A DNA stretch of 64,000 nucleotides from Variovorax paradoxus NBRC 15149 (lineage in GTDB: Bacteria > Pseudomonadota > Gammaproteobacteria > Burkholderiales > Burkholderiaceae_C), in assembly GCF_001591365.1 (NCBI RefSeq), contig NZ_BCUT01000001.1, positions 1,240,001 to 1,304,000 of the forward strand, given 5' to 3'. Made by a program: the position numbers and the translations under genes. This document shows, in pieces, positions 17,505-27,517 of this stretch. Below the pieces are notes generated by a model. The model did no database searches, had not been told where the DNA came from, and saw nothing but the letters and a program-made list of their open reading frames with translations. Each line of letters starts with the position of its first letter. Within the stretch, counting starts at the first letter, position 1.

Positions 17505-18431
17505 TCAGTGCGCGCCGGCGTCGCGCAGCAGCGCGGCGGCACGCTCGCCGAGGGCGCCGGCCTGCGCGAAGTCGGCGGCCGGCGCTTGCGCATGGACCCG
17601 CACCAGCGCAGCGTTGCCTTCGGGGTCGCCCCAGGCCGCATCGACGCGCAGCGCACCGTCGGCCTGCCAGCGCGCATGGGCCGCCAGCGGCATGGAACAG
17701 CTGCCGCCCATCGACCGGCTCACCGCGCGCTCGGCGGCGGTGGCCAGCCAATCGCGCGGATGCGACAAGGCGGCCAGCAGCGCGATCAGGTCCGTGCGGT
17801 CGGCCCGCACCTCGATGCCGAGTGCGCCCTGCCCCGCGGCCGGCAGCATGGTGTCGGGATCGAAGGCGACCCGGATGCGATGCTCGAGCCCGAGCCGCTT
17901 GAGCCCGGCCGCCGCGAGCACGATGGCGTCGTAGTGGCCTTCGTCGAGCTTGCGCAGGCGGGTGTCGAGGTTGCCGCGCAGCGGCTCGATGCGCAGGTCG
18001 GGCCGCAAGGCGCGCAGCAGCACCACGCGCCGCAGGCTGGAGGTGCCGACGACGGCGCCCTGCGGCAGTTCGTCGAGCGAGGCATGGCGCGGCGACACCA
18101 GCGCATCGCGCGGGTCTTCGCGCTCCAGCACGCAGGCCAGCACGAAGCCCTCGGGCAGGTCCATCGGCACGTCTTTCAGCGAATGCACCGCGATGTCGGC
18201 GCGGCCTTCCTCGAGCGCGAGTTCGAGTTCCTTCACGAAGAGGCCCTTGCCGCCCACCTTGCTGAGCGACTTGTCCAGGATCTGGTCGCCGCGCGTGGTC
18301 ATGCCCAGCAGGCTGACCGCGTGGCCCCGTTCCTGCAGCAGCGCCTGCACGTGCTCGGCCTGCCACAGGGCGAGCCGGCTTTCGCGCGTGGCGATCACGA
18401 TATTGCTCAAGGCCGCTCCCAAAAAGTACAT
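17505..18431 (-). CDS. hemC: Porphobilinogen deaminase HemC
   Basis: Polymerises four porphobilinogens to hydroxymethylbilane on a covalent dipyrromethane cofactor. It has 308 residues. The cofactor-binding Cys245 lies in [10 protein letters not shown], the catalytic Asp87 in HSLKDVP, and substrate-binding arginines lie in GTSSLRR and [11 protein letters not shown]. It starts at ATG 18431; [14 protein letters not shown] follows nine residues in, as usual. First gene of the hem operon and divergent from ppc across 82 bases. Confidence 0.96.
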   Translation of the reverse strand: MYFLGAALSNIVIATRESRLALWQAEHVQALLQERGHAVSLLGMTTRGDQILDKSLSKVGGKGLFVKELELALEEGRADIAVHSLKDVPMDLPEGFVLACVLEREDPRDALVSPRHASLDELPQGAVVGTSSLRRVVLLRALRPDLRIEPLRGNLDTRLRKLDEGHYDAIVLAAAGLKRLGLEHRIRVAFDPDTMLPAAGQGALGIEVRADRTDLIALLAALSHPRDWLATAAERAVSRSMGGSCSMPLAAHARWQADGALRVDAAWGDPEGNAALVRVHAQAPAADFAQAGALGERAAALLRDAGAH

Positions 18432-18457
18432 GTTGAAGACCTCTGGAATGCTAGCAT

Positions 18458-18470
18458 GTTGCGCCGCAAC
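18458..18470. promoter_or_regulatory. Short inverted repeat between hemC and ppc
   Basis: GTTGC (18458-18462) and GCAAC (18466-18470) flank GCC in the 82-base divergent region between hemC and ppc. The promoters of both genes must lie here, and a TTGAAG at 18433-18438 could be a weak ppc -35 box. The repeat is short enough to be chance; an operator or small ppc-leader hairpin are alternatives. Confidence 0.25.
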
Positions 18471-18513
18471 AACGCAGGCGGCGCATTCTTTCTAGACCAG
18501 GAAAAACATCGAA

Positions 18514-21357
18514 ATGAAAGCCAGCAAGACTCCTGCGCCGCCCAAGCGCCGGCAAGCCGAAGACCAGCCGCTGATCGACGACATCCGGCTCCTGGGCCGC
18601 ATCCTCGGCGACGTGATCCGCGAACAGGAGGGCGAGGAAAGTTATGCGCTGGTCGAGAAGATCCGCACGCTGTCGGTGGCTTTCCGCCGCGATGCCGACC
18701 AGGCGGCCGACCGCGCGCTCAAGAACCTGCTCAAGGGCCTGAGCGCGGCCGAGACGGTGCGCGTGATCCGCGCCTTCACCTATTTCAGCCACCTGGCCAA
18801 CCTGGCCGAAGACCGGCACCTGATCCGCCGCCGCACCGAGGCCGAGCGCGCGGGCGAAAGCGCCGACGGCGACCTGCAGACCGCCCTTGCGCGCATCCGC
18901 AAGGCCGGCGTCAAGCCCGACGAGGTGGTGGCTTCGCTGGCACGCAGCTACGTGTCGCCGGTGCTCACCGCGCACCCGACCGAAGTGCAGCGCAAGAGCA
19001 TCCTCGATGCCGAGCGCGCCATTGCTCAGCTGCTCACCACGCGCGACGAGATCAAGCTGCGCCAGAGCGCCTACGCGGGCGCCAAGGACGCGCTTACGCC
19101 GCTCGAGTTTGCCGAGAACGAAACGCAGATGCGCATCCGCGTCACGCAGATCTGGCAGACGCGGCTGCTGCGCTTTTCCAAGCTCACCGTGGCCGACGAG
19201 ATCGAGAACGCGCTGAGCTACTACGAAGCCACCTTCCTGCGCGAGATTCCGCGCGTCTATGCCGACCTCGAAAAGGCGCTGGGCCAGGGCGGCGTGCTGC
19301 CTTCGGTGGCGCCCTTCCTGCGCATGGGCCAGTGGATCGGCGGCGACCGCGACGGCAATCCCAACGTGACGGCCGAAACGCTCGAATACGCGCTGCGCCG
19401 CCAGGCCGAGCTGGCACTGCGCCACTACCTCACCGAAGTGCATTACCTCGGCGGCGAGCTCTCGCTGTCCGCCACGCTGGTGGACGTGTCGGTCGAGATG
19501 CAGGCGCTGGCCGCGCGCTCGCCCGACACCAGCGAGCACCGCAAGGACGAGCCCTACCGCCGCGCGCTCACCGGCGTGTATGCGCGGCTGGCGGCCACGC
19601 TGCGCGATCTCACCGGCGGCGAGGCCGCGCGCCACGCCGTGCCGCCGCAGAACCCCTATGCGAAGGCCGAGGAATTCCTGGACGACCTGCGCACGGTGGA
19701 AGAGTCGCTCGTCGAGAAGCACGGCAGCGTGCTGGCGGCGCCGCGCCTGCGGCCGCTGATCCGCGCGGTCGAGGTGTTCGGCTTCCACCTGGCCACGGTC
19801 GACCTGCGCCAGAGCTCGGACAAGCACGAGGCCGTGATCGCCGAACTGCTGGCCACCGCACGCATCGAGCCGGCCTACGCTTCGCTGGCGGAAGAAGCGA
19901 AGCAGACGCTGCTGCTCAAGCTGCTCGACGACGCGCGTCCGCTGCGCGTGCCCGATGCCGAGTACTCGCCGCTGGCGCAGAGCGAGCTCGCGATCTTCGC
20001 GGCCGCACGCACGGCGCGTGCGCGCTACGGCGCGGCGGCCATCCGCCACTACATCATCAGCCACACCGAGACGGTGAGCGACCTGCTCGAGGCCCTGCTG
20101 CTGCAAAAGGAAGTGGGCCTCCTGCGCGGCGCGATGAACGGCAAGGCCACCTGCGACCTGATCGTGGTGCCGCTGTTCGAAACCATCGAGGACCTGCGCA
20201 ATGCCGCGCCCATCGTGCGCGCCTTCTATGCGCTGCCGAACATCCAGGCGCTCATCGAGCGCTCGGGCGCCGAGCAGGACGTGATGCTCGGCTACAGCGA
20301 CAGCAACAAGGACGGCGGCATCTTCACGAGCAACTGGGAGCTCTACCGCGCGGGCATCGCGCTGGTGGCGCTGTTCGACGAGCTCAACAAGAAGAAGGCC
20401 AACCCGATTCGCCTGCGCATGTTCCATGGCCGCGGCGGCACGGTGGGACGCGGCGGCGGACCGAGCTACCAGGCGATCCTCGCGCAGCCGCCCGGCACGG
20501 TGCGCGGCCAGATCCGCCTCACCGAACAGGGCGAAGTCATTGGCTCGAAGTACGCCAACCGCGAGATCGGCCGGCGCAACCTCGAGACGCTGGTGGCCGC
20601 CACGCTCGAAGCCACGCTGCTGCCGCAGGCCAAGTCGGCGCCCGCCACGTTCCTGTCGGCGGCCGGGGAGCTGTCGAGCGCGAGCATGTCGGCCTACCGC
20701 AAGCTGGTCTACGAAACCCCGGGCTTCGGCGACTACTTCTTCGGCTCCACGCCGATCCGCGAGATTGCCGAACTCAACATCGGCTCGCGTCCCGCCTCGC
20801 GCAACCCGAGCCACAAGATCGACGACCTGCGCGCTGTGCCATGGAGCTTCAGCTGGGGCCAGTGCCGGCTCACCATTCCCGGCTGGTTCGGCTTCGGCTC
20901 GGGCGTGGAGCAGTTCCTGGCCTCGGCCGCAACGCCGGCCGCGCGCAAGGAGCGCACTGCGCTGCTGCGCCGCATGTATGCGCAGTGGCCGTTCTTTCGC
21001 ACGCTGCTCTCCAACATGGACATGGTGCTGGCCAAGAGCGACCTCGCGCTGGCCTCGCGCTACGCCGAGCTGGTGACCGACCGCAAGCTGCGCCAGAAGG
21101 TGTTCTCGATGATCGACACCGAATGGCACCGCACCTCCGATGCGCTCACGCTCATCACCGGCGCCAAGCAAAGGCTCGAAGGCAACGCCGAGATGCAACG
21201 CTCGGTGCGCCACCGCTTTCCGTACATCGATCCGCTGCATCACCTGCAGGTCGAGCTGATGCGCCGCTACCGCGCGGGCGAAGGCGGCGAGCGGCTGCAG
21301 CGCGGCATCCACATCTCGATCAACGGGGTGGCGGCCGGCCTGCGCAACACCGGATGA
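18514..21357 (+). CDS. ppc: Phosphoenolpyruvate carboxylase
   Basis: Carboxylates phosphoenolpyruvate with bicarbonate to oxaloacetate, refilling the TCA cycle. The 947-residue protein has the N-terminal motif VLTAHPTEV with the essential His154, the glycine loop [14 protein letters not shown] near residue 640 and [10 protein letters not shown], all diagnostic. The C-terminus [14 protein letters not shown] is the conserved tetramer-binding end. It starts at ATG 18514 ([10 protein letters not shown]) and is divergent from hemC. The last bases overlap the ATG of the next gene (ATGA). Confidence 0.97.
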   Translation: MKASKTPAPPKRRQAEDQPLIDDIRLLGRILGDVIREQEGEESYALVEKIRTLSVAFRRDADQAADRALKNLLKGLSAAETVRVIRAFTYFSHLANLAEDRHLIRRRTEAERAGESADGDLQTALARIRKAGVKPDEVVASLARSYVSPVLTAHPTEVQRKSILDAERAIAQLLTTRDEIKLRQSAYAGAKDALTPLEFAENETQMRIRVTQIWQTRLLRFSKLTVADEIENALSYYEATFLREIPRVYADLEKALGQGGVLPSVAPFLRMGQWIGGDRDGNPNVTAETLEYALRRQAELALRHYLTEVHYLGGELSLSATLVDVSVEMQALAARSPDTSEHRKDEPYRRALTGVYARLAATLRDLTGGEAARHAVPPQNPYAKAEEFLDDLRTVEESLVEKHGSVLAAPRLRPLIRAVEVFGFHLATVDLRQSSDKHEAVIAELLATARIEPAYASLAEEAKQTLLLKLLDDARPLRVPDAEYSPLAQSELAIFAAARTARARYGAAAIRHYIISHTETVSDLLEALLLQKEVGLLRGAMNGKATCDLIVVPLFETIEDLRNAAPIVRAFYALPNIQALIERSGAEQDVMLGYSDSNKDGGIFTSNWELYRAGIALVALFDELNKKKANPIRLRMFHGRGGTVGRGGGPSYQAILAQPPGTVRGQIRLTEQGEVIGSKYANREIGRRNLETLVAATLEATLLPQAKSAPATFLSAAGELSSASMSAYRKLVYETPGFGDYFFGSTPIREIAELNIGSRPASRNPSHKIDDLRAVPWSFSWGQCRLTIPGWFGFGSGVEQFLASAATPAARKERTALLRRMYAQWPFFRTLLSNMDMVLAKSDLALASRYAELVTDRKLRQKVFSMIDTEWHRTSDALTLITGAKQRLEGNAEMQRSVRHRFPYIDPLHHLQVELMRRYRAGEGGERLQRGIHISINGVAAGLRNTG

Positions 21358-21929
21358 AGGCCAATGCACCGAAGGGCAATGCCTCCACGATGACCACCAT
21401 CCAGTCCCGCCGCAGGCTCATCGTCCTCATCCTGCTGGGCCTGGCGGTCGCGGGCGCGATCGTGCGGCACTACGCCGAGCGCGGCACGACCACGCGCGAC
21501 ATCGGCACGCTGCTGATGGTGCTGTGGGTGCCGATCATCGGCAACGTCATTGCCTGGCTCATCGGCAAGCTGCCGCGGCGCGCGGCGCCGGCCGAGCCCG
21601 CGGGCTTCGATGCGGCGCGCGCGTTCACGCCCCACTTCCTGGCCGAGCTCAGGCTGCGCCCGCCGGCACTGCCTTCGCACGACGTGCCGCTCGCGCCGGG
21701 CGAATACCGCTGCGCGCTGGTGGTCGGCAACGAAGGCTTCTCGGCGCGCTGGTTCGTGCCGCCGGGGGGAGCGCTCGCGCGGGGCAAGCCGCATGCGCTG
21801 GACATCGAGCTGCTGTCGCCGCAGACCGCCGGCCCCCGGTTTCCTGCAGGTGCGGCCTTCCGCGTGCTGGTGGGCGATTCGTTCATTGCCGATGGGCGCG
21901 TGCTGGAGCTTCGCGCACCGCATATCTAG
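21354..21929 (+). CDS. Hypothetical two-helix membrane protein downstream of ppc
   Basis: I do not recognise a family. The 191-residue protein has two hydrophobic segments, about 21-38 ([16 protein letters not shown]) and 50-65 ([17 protein letters not shown]). A soluble, probably beta-rich C-terminal domain of about 110 residues follows ([26 protein letters not shown]). The ATG at 21354 overlaps the ppc stop, implying translational coupling; an ATG at 21390 ([10 protein letters not shown]) is the alternative start. A link to PEP carboxylase is only positional. Confidence 0.7.
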   Translation: MKANAPKGNASTMTTIQSRRRLIVLILLGLAVAGAIVRHYAERGTTTRDIGTLLMVLWVPIIGNVIAWLIGKLPRRAAPAEPAGFDAARAFTPHFLAELRLRPPALPSHDVPLAPGEYRCALVVGNEGFSARWFVPPGGALARGKPHALDIELLSPQTAGPRFPAGAAFRVLVGDSFIADGRVLELRAPHI

Positions 21930-22088
21930 GGAAGGTGGGGAACGGCAAAAGGGTCGATTGTTCGCCGCCGGGAAACTGACTACTGCCGGCAGGCCCCTTG
22001 GTGGCGGGCCTGTCCGCCCGGACACTGGGAAGCCTTTCGCAACAACGTGTCGGTATGCGCTTGCCGACGCGGTCCAGGACTTCTTCCC

Positions 22089-23327
22089 ATGATGAATTCA
22101 CCCAGCAGCAACCCCTGCATCGACGATCTTGCGCCCGAGCCCGCCAGGACCGCCCGCTCCGCCTGGCTGGCGGTCGGCTCGATCGCCGTCGGCACCTTTG
22201 CCATGGTCTCGACCGAGTTCATGCCCATCGGCCTTTTGACCGACATCGCCCGCGGCCTGAACGTGTCCGACGGCACGGCCGGCCTGATGATCACCATGCC
22301 CGGCGTGCTGGCGGCCTTTGCCGGCCCCGCGCTCATCGTCGCTTCGGGCCGGCTCGACCGGCGCACCGTGCTGATCGCGCTCACCACCTTGCTGATCGCC
22401 TCGAACCTGCTGGCCGCCTTTGCGCCCAACTTCGCGACCATGCTGGTCGCGCGCCTCATGCTCGGCCTGTGCGTGGGCGGCTTCTGGACCTTTGCGCCGG
22501 CCGCCGCCACGCAGCTGGTGCCGGACGCCTCCAAGGCGCGCGCCATGTCGCTGGTGCTGGCGGGCGTGTCCGCCGCCACCGTGCTGGGCGTGCCCGCGGG
22601 TTCGTTCCTGGGCACGCAGTTCGGCTGGCGCGCCTCGTTCGCGGTGACCGGCGCGCTCGCGGCCGCGGTGCTGCTGGTGCAGCTGTGGCTGCTGCCCGCG
22701 ATACCGCCGGTGCGCGCCATCGGTGCGCGCGACCTGCTCACGCCGCTCACGCGGCGCATGGCGCAGGTCGGGCTGCTCGCGGTGCTGTTCTTCATTGCCG
22801 GCCACTTCGCGGCCTACACCTACCTGAAGCCGCTGCTGCAGCAGGTGTTCGGCCTCGCGCCCAACTCGGTCTCGACGCTGCTGCTGGTGTATGGCGCGGT
22901 GGGCTTTGTCGGCACCTTCCTCGGCGGCAGCCTGGTGGCGCGCAGCGTGCGCGGCACCACCCTGCTGGCGGCGCTGATGCTCGCGACCGCGCTCCTGCTG
23001 TCGACGGTGATCGGCTCCGGCTTCGTGCCCGGCGCGGTGGTGGTCGTGATCTGGGGCGTGGCCTTCGGCCTGATCCCGGTCGCGCTCACGGGCTGGATGA
23101 TGGAGGCCGTGCCCGACGCGCCCGAAGCCGGCCAGGCCCTGCTCGTGAGCGGCTTCCAGGTGGCAATCGCTTCCGGCGCGCTGATCGGCGGCGTGACGGT
23201 CGACAACCACGGCATCTCCAGCGCGATGGTGCTCAGCGGCGTGCTGGTGCTGATCGCGGCGCTGATCGTCGGCACGCTGGGCCGGGCGCGCGGCGGCGCC
23301 GCGCTCGCTACTTCTTCGGCCGAGTAG
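22089..23327 (+). CDS. MFS transporter, sugar-efflux (SotB/YdhP/AraJ) type
   Basis: A 412-residue twelve-helix carrier. GTFAMVSTEFMPIGLLTDIA in helix 1 is the hallmark of the DHA1 sugar-efflux and chloramphenicol-resistance group that includes SotB, AraJ and YdhP; the substrate here is unknown. Two adjacent ATGs (22089, 22092) give the start MMNSPSSN. The 159 bases upstream hold no gene. Its 3' end overlaps the convergent LysR gene by 20 bases, so the two transcripts are antisense at their ends. Confidence 0.82.
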   Translation: MMNSPSSNPCIDDLAPEPARTARSAWLAVGSIAVGTFAMVSTEFMPIGLLTDIARGLNVSDGTAGLMITMPGVLAAFAGPALIVASGRLDRRTVLIALTTLLIASNLLAAFAPNFATMLVARLMLGLCVGGFWTFAPAAATQLVPDASKARAMSLVLAGVSAATVLGVPAGSFLGTQFGWRASFAVTGALAAAVLLVQLWLLPAIPPVRAIGARDLLTPLTRRMAQVGLLAVLFFIAGHFAAYTYLKPLLQQVFGLAPNSVSTLLLVYGAVGFVGTFLGGSLVARSVRGTTLLAALMLATALLLSTVIGSGFVPGAVVVVIWGVAFGLIPVALTGWMMEAVPDAPEAGQALLVSGFQVAIASGALIGGVTVDNHGISSAMVLSGVLVLIAALIVGTLGRARGGAALATSSAE

Positions 23328-24249
23328 CGCGGCTGGCCTGTGCGCCCGCCGCAAGGATCGCATCGAGCACCACGCGCAGGGCCTTGTTGACCGGCTTGTC
23401 GCGCCGGATCACCACGGCCAGCGTGCGGTGCATGCGGGGGGCCAGGCGGCTGATCTTCAGGCCCGGGTGCGCGCCGCGGCCCGTCATTGCCATGCGCGGG
23501 ACGATGCCGTAGCCCAGCCCCGCAGCCACCATTTCCTTCATCGCCTCGACACTGCCCAGTTCCATGACGGGCTGCGGCTGCAGGCCTTCGTCCGCGAACC
23601 AGCGGTCGACCAGCTTGCGCGTGTTGGCCGCGGGCTCGAACAGCACCAGCGGCAGCGCCGCCAGGTCGGCGGGTGCCACGCGCGCCTTCAGCGGCGCAAG
23701 GTCGCTGCGGCCGATGGCGACGAATTCGTCGTCGAGCACCGGCACCACGCTCAGTGAGCGGCCCGCGGCCGGCAGCGTCACCAGCGCAAGGTCGCTGCTG
23801 TTCTCCTCCACCTTGCGGACATGGTCGTCGGTGTTGCCCGTGCTCACCACGATGCCGAGCGCCGGAAACTGCTCGCGCAGGCTGCGCAGCACGGCCGGCA
23901 AAAAATAGAGGCAGGCGGTGGCACCGGTGCCCAGCCGCACGCGGCCCGTGACGCCGCTCGCATGGTCCGCCAGCGCGTCGATGGCGTTCTCCACCGCGGT
24001 TTCGATGTGGTGGCTGTGCCGCAGCAGTTCCGCACCGGCCGGCGTGGCCTTGGCGCGCTTGCCGACGCGCTCGACCAGGCGCACCGCGAGCCTGCGCTCC
24101 AGCTGGCGGACCTGCAGGCTCACCGCGGGCTGCGTGAGGCCGAGCCGGTCGGCCGCAGCCGAGAAGCTGCCGGTTTCGATCACCAGGCCGAAGGACCGGA
24201 GCTGGTCGAGGTTGAGCGTCTTATCCAAAGTATTCCTTATGCCTTGCAT
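23308..24249 (-). CDS. LysR-family transcriptional regulator
   Basis: DNA-binding regulator of about 313 residues: N-terminal winged helix (LNLDQLRSFGLVIETGSFSAAADRLGLTQ by its key residues, about 12-70) and a periplasmic-binding-protein-like sensor domain. The start is uncertain. ATG 24249 gives MQGIRNTLDKTLN, but AAGGA sits six bases before a TTG that would give the very typical MDKTLNLDQLRSF. The palindrome GAAGCTTC (24258-24265) lies in the 49-base gap to the divergent acetyltransferase gene, the most likely target together with the following MFS gene. Confidence 0.88.
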   Translation of the reverse strand: MQGIRNTLDKTLNLDQLRSFGLVIETGSFSAAADRLGLTQPAVSLQVRQLERRLAVRLVERVGKRAKATPAGAELLRHSHHIETAVENAIDALADHASGVTGRVRLGTGATACLYFLPAVLRSLREQFPALGIVVSTGNTDDHVRKVEENSSDLALVTLPAAGRSLSVVPVLDDEFVAIGRSDLAPLKARVAPADLAALPLVLFEPAANTRKLVDRWFADEGLQPQPVMELGSVEAMKEMVAAGLGYGIVPRMAMTGRGAHPGLKISRLAPRMHRTLAVVIRRDKPVNKALRVVLDAILAAGAQASRATRPKK

Positions 24250-24298
24250 CAGTCGGCGAAGCTTCACTTATCGTCCGCGCAGCGTCAAGATCCGGACC

Positions 24299-24832
24299 AT
24301 GCCTTCGCCTGTTCAAGCCACCCAAGCTCTCGCCTCCACCGAAATCCTCGACGCCGGGGCGCACCACATGCCTTCGGTACAGGCCATCTACAGCCGCTAC
24401 GTGCTGCACGACCTGTGCTCCTTCGAGGAAGAGGTGCCGAGCGTCGAAGAGATGCAGGCGCGCCGCGCCGGCGTGCTGGCGCGCGGCCTCCCCTACCTTG
24501 TCGCGCTGAAGGACGGCGAGGTGGCCGGCTACGCCTATGCAAGCCCCTACCGCAGCCGCTCCGCCTACCGCCACACGGTCGAAGATTCGATCTACGTGGC
24601 AGAAGGCATGCAGGGCCGTGGCATCGGCCGCGCGCTGCTCCAGGAGCTGATCCGGCGCTGCACCGACGGCGGCTTCGCGCAGATGGTGGCGGTGATCGGC
24701 AACAGCGCCAATGCGGGCTCGCAGCGCGTGCACCAGGGCCTGGGCTTCGAGACGGTGGGCGTGCTGCGCAACGTCGGCTTCAAGTTCGGGCAGTGGGTCG
24801 ACACCGTGCTCATGCAACGTGCGCTGCGCTGA
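24299..24832 (+). CDS. GNAT acetyltransferase, phosphinothricin-acetyltransferase type
   Basis: The 177-residue enzyme N-acetylates a small molecule using acetyl-CoA. The CoA-binding motif is Q/RxxGxG/A (EGMQGRGIGRALLQELI), and the C-terminus GFETVGVLRNVGFKFGQWVD is the signature of the PAT/YwnH group, which acetylates phosphinothricin or methionine sulfoximine-like compounds; the actual substrate here is unknown. It is divergent from the LysR gene and overlaps the start of an MFS gene, suggesting a regulated modify-and-export unit. Confidence 0.85.
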   Translation: MPSPVQATQALASTEILDAGAHHMPSVQAIYSRYVLHDLCSFEEEVPSVEEMQARRAGVLARGLPYLVALKDGEVAGYAYASPYRSRSAYRHTVEDSIYVAEGMQGRGIGRALLQELIRRCTDGGFAQMVAVIGNSANAGSQRVHQGLGFETVGVLRNVGFKFGQWVDTVLMQRALR

Positions 24833-26075
24833 ACCGGCCCCCGCGCGCGGATGGCTTGCGCTGCTGTGCGCGAGCCGGCTGCTGCAGGCCATGGTGGTCA
24901 CCGCCTATTCCGGCGTGCTGCCCTTCATGATGGCCGACTGGCACATGACGGCCGCGCAGGCTGGCTCGATCCAGAGCGCATGGCACGTGGGCTACATGAG
25001 TTCGCTGTTCGCCGTCGGCCTGCTGGCCGACCGCTACGGCCCGCACCGCGTCTTCCTGATCGGCAGCGCGGTCAGCGCGTGCTCGGCACTGGCTTTTGCC
25101 GCCTTCGCGCACGGCCATCTTTCGGCGCTGCTGCTCTACGGCCTGGCCGGGCTGTGCGCGGGCGCCTCGTACACGCCGGGCCTGCAGCTGCTCGCGCGCA
25201 ACGCCGAGCCCGCCGTGCGCGGCCGGGCGATGGGGCTCTTTCTTGGTTCGGCGTCGATGGGCTACGCCTTGTCGCTGGCGGTGGTGGCGGCCTTCAGCCA
25301 CGCCCTGCACTGGCGCTTCGGCCTGCTGGCGGCGGCGGGCTGCACCTTCGCCGGCGCACTGCTCACGGTGCCGGCGCTGCGGCGCATGCGGCCGCCCGCA
25401 CCGGCCGCCGGCGCAGGAACGCCGCCGCGCGAAGGCACCTGGCATGCGCTGGCCGAGACGGTGCGCGACAAGCCCGCGATGGCCGGCAACTGGGCCTATG
25501 CCTTCCACTGCTGGGAACTGATGGCGCTGTGGGCCTGGCTGCCGGCCTACCTGGTCGCCTCGGCCGGCGGCGCCGCGCCGTGGCAGGGCGCGGGCATTGC
25601 GCTGGCGGCGTTCGCGCACCTGGTGAGCGTGTTCGGCAGCATCGGGGGCGGTGCCGCGTCCGACCGCTTCGGCCGCGCACGCATCATGATGGCCGCCACG
25701 CTCATGAGCCTGTGCATGTCCTTCGCGTTCGGCTGGATGTGGACCTGGCCGCTGTGGCTGCTGGCCGTGATGGCCGCCCTCTACAACCTGCTCGCGATTG
25801 CGGACTCCTCCGTCTATTCGACCGCGCTGGCCGACGTGGTGGCGCCGCACCGGCTGGGCGTGGCGTACTCGGTGCGCTCGGTGATGGGCTTCGGCGCGGG
25901 TGCGCTGAGCCCCTGGGTGTTCGGCCTGGTGCTGGACAGGGGACAGACGCGCTTCGGCTTCGGCAGCACGTACAGCTGGGTGGCGGCATGGAGCTCGGTC
26001 GGGCTCGGCGCGCTGCTGGGGCCGTGGATGATCGTGCGCTTCGGCCGGCTGGAGCGCGCGCGGCGTGCGCGCTGA
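24819..26075 (+). CDS. MFS transporter coupled to the acetyltransferase
   Basis: A carrier of about 418 residues with twelve predicted helices. GLLADRYGPHRVFLIGS is the MFS loop 2-3 signature. The start is probably GTG at 24819, 14 bases inside the end of the acetyltransferase gene; an ATG at 24891 would remove the first helix. Translational coupling suggests it moves the substrate or product of the acetyltransferase, but direction and substrate cannot be read. It converges on the porin gene. Confidence 0.78.
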   Translation: MRCAEPAPARGWLALLCASRLLQAMVVTAYSGVLPFMMADWHMTAAQAGSIQSAWHVGYMSSLFAVGLLADRYGPHRVFLIGSAVSACSALAFAAFAHGHLSALLLYGLAGLCAGASYTPGLQLLARNAEPAVRGRAMGLFLGSASMGYALSLAVVAAFSHALHWRFGLLAAAGCTFAGALLTVPALRRMRPPAPAAGAGTPPREGTWHALAETVRDKPAMAGNWAYAFHCWELMALWAWLPAYLVASAGGAAPWQGAGIALAAFAHLVSVFGSIGGGAASDRFGRARIMMAATLMSLCMSFAFGWMWTWPLWLLAVMAALYNLLAIADSSVYSTALADVVAPHRLGVAYSVRSVMGFGAGALSPWVFGLVLDRGQTRFGFGSTYSWVAAWSSVGLGALLGPWMIVRFGRLERARRAR

Positions 26076-26097
26076 ACTTCGCCGGCGTCTCGCACCA

Positions 26098-27504
26098 TCA
26101 ACTCCCGATCGGATATTCGACGGCCACGCGGATCTGGCGGGCGTCGAGTTCGGCCTGCGCCTTGTTGCTGCGGTGCTCGCCATAGCGCAGCAGCAAGGCC
26201 AGTCCCTTGGCCGATCCGGCCTGCACCGTGTAGCGCAGCCAGAGGTCGCGCTCCCAGTGCCGGCCGTCCTTGCCGTAGCCCAGCCAGGCATAGCCGCCGC
26301 GGGCGGGCACGCGGCTGCCGTCGATGCCGCTGCCGCGGATGTAGGCGGCGCCCATCGCGAGTCCCGGCGCGCCCCAGCTTGCGGCATCGACTTCGTAGCG
26401 CAGCTGCCACGATTGCTCGTGCGGCGCATTGAAGTCGGACAGCTGCGCGGCATTGCCGAGCCAGATGGCACCGCGCGTCAGGTAGTCGAAGGGCGTGTCG
26501 CCGTCCACCTTCTGCCAGCCCACGCCCAGGCGGTGGGGGCCGTGCGTGTAGGTGGCCATGAGGCTCGCGGTGGTGTTGTCGATCGGGCCGGCCAGCGCGC
26601 GGCCGGTGTCCTTGCTGTGATAGAGCTGCAGGTCGAAGGCCAGGGCGCGCTTCGCGCCGAGCGGCACCGCGTAGGAGGCACCGAGGTAGCCGGTGCGCCA
26701 GGTGTCCTTCAGCCGCCCGAGGTAGGCCGAGAGCGAAAGCGCGGGCGCCGCCTTCCACGTGGCGCCGGCAAAGTCGAAGGCATCGCCGCGCGGCGACTTC
26801 GGGTCGAGGTAGTTGACGACCAGCGGATTGGCGGTGCCGCGCGCGTTGCGGTCGGCCGAGCCGGTGAAATGGCCGGCCTGCAGCGTGAGCTTGTCGATCT
26901 CGTGGCTCGTGAGCAGCCAGCCGCGCATGGTCTCGGGCAAGAGGCGCGTGTCGGAGGAACTGAAGATCGGCGCCTTGGCGCGCTGCTCGCCCACCTTGAG
27001 GACCGTGGAGGAGATGCGCACCTTCAGCGCCGCGCCGCCGCGCGCAATGCCGTCCTGTGCGTAGCCCTGGCGGTCCACCGGCAGCATGCGGACCTTGCCG
27101 ACGCGCAGGTCGTCGCCCGAGAGCTTGTGCGCAAAGTAGGCGTGCGCATCGGCGCCGAAGCCGACCACGCCGCGCGTGAAGCCCGACTCCACCGCGCCCA
27201 TGAGGCCGTAGCCCCATTCCTGCGCGTAGTCGCTGCGCCTGGCCCTGGGCAGCACGGCATTGCGTCCGCCGTTGCTCCTGCCGCCGTCCAGGTAGTCGCG
27301 GCGTTCAAGGACGGTGCGGTTCAGCAGGCTCCATCGCGTGTCTTCGACGAAGCCTCCGGTGGCTTCGGCAACCGGGGCTTCGGCACCGGCCGCGGCACCG
27401 CCGAGCATCATCAGTGCGGCGCCCCAGCAGCGTCGCCCGGCCCTCGGGAAACGCCGGCACGGGGCCGGACGGGCGGCAGGGAATGCCGATTGCGTGCGGA
27501 TCAT
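26098..27504 (-). CDS. OprD-family outer-membrane porin
   Basis: The 468-residue protein has an Arg-rich, hydrophobic signal peptide ending near residue 35-40 (LMMLGGAAAGAEA). FVEDTRWSLLNRTVLERRDY then opens the OprD beta-barrel, and alternating strands continue to the C-terminus RQIRVAVEYPIGS. These porins take up small carboxylates, amino acids or peptides. The ATG at 27504 has a good ribosome site (GGAGGGG seven bases upstream). It lies 13 bases after the DUF4198 gene, so it is the last of an acyltransferase-DUF4198-porin unit. Confidence 0.88.
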   Translation of the reverse strand: MIRTQSAFPAARPAPCRRFPRAGRRCWGAALMMLGGAAAGAEAPVAEATGGFVEDTRWSLLNRTVLERRDYLDGGRSNGGRNAVLPRARRSDYAQEWGYGLMGAVESGFTRGVVGFGADAHAYFAHKLSGDDLRVGKVRMLPVDRQGYAQDGIARGGAALKVRISSTVLKVGEQRAKAPIFSSSDTRLLPETMRGWLLTSHEIDKLTLQAGHFTGSADRNARGTANPLVVNYLDPKSPRGDAFDFAGATWKAAPALSLSAYLGRLKDTWRTGYLGASYAVPLGAKRALAFDLQLYHSKDTGRALAGPIDNTTASLMATYTHGPHRLGVGWQKVDGDTPFDYLTRGAIWLGNAAQLSDFNAPHEQSWQLRYEVDAASWGAPGLAMGAAYIRGSGIDGSRVPARGGYAWLGYGKDGRHWERDLWLRYTVQAGSAKGLALLLRYGEHRSNKAQAELDARQIRVAVEYPIGS

Positions 27505-27517
27505 GTCCTGCCCCTCC

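Noticed and set aside
18451-21369. A long open frame antisense to ppc
   Set aside because: Shadow of ppc. No start context, no motifs, Arg/His-rich composition.
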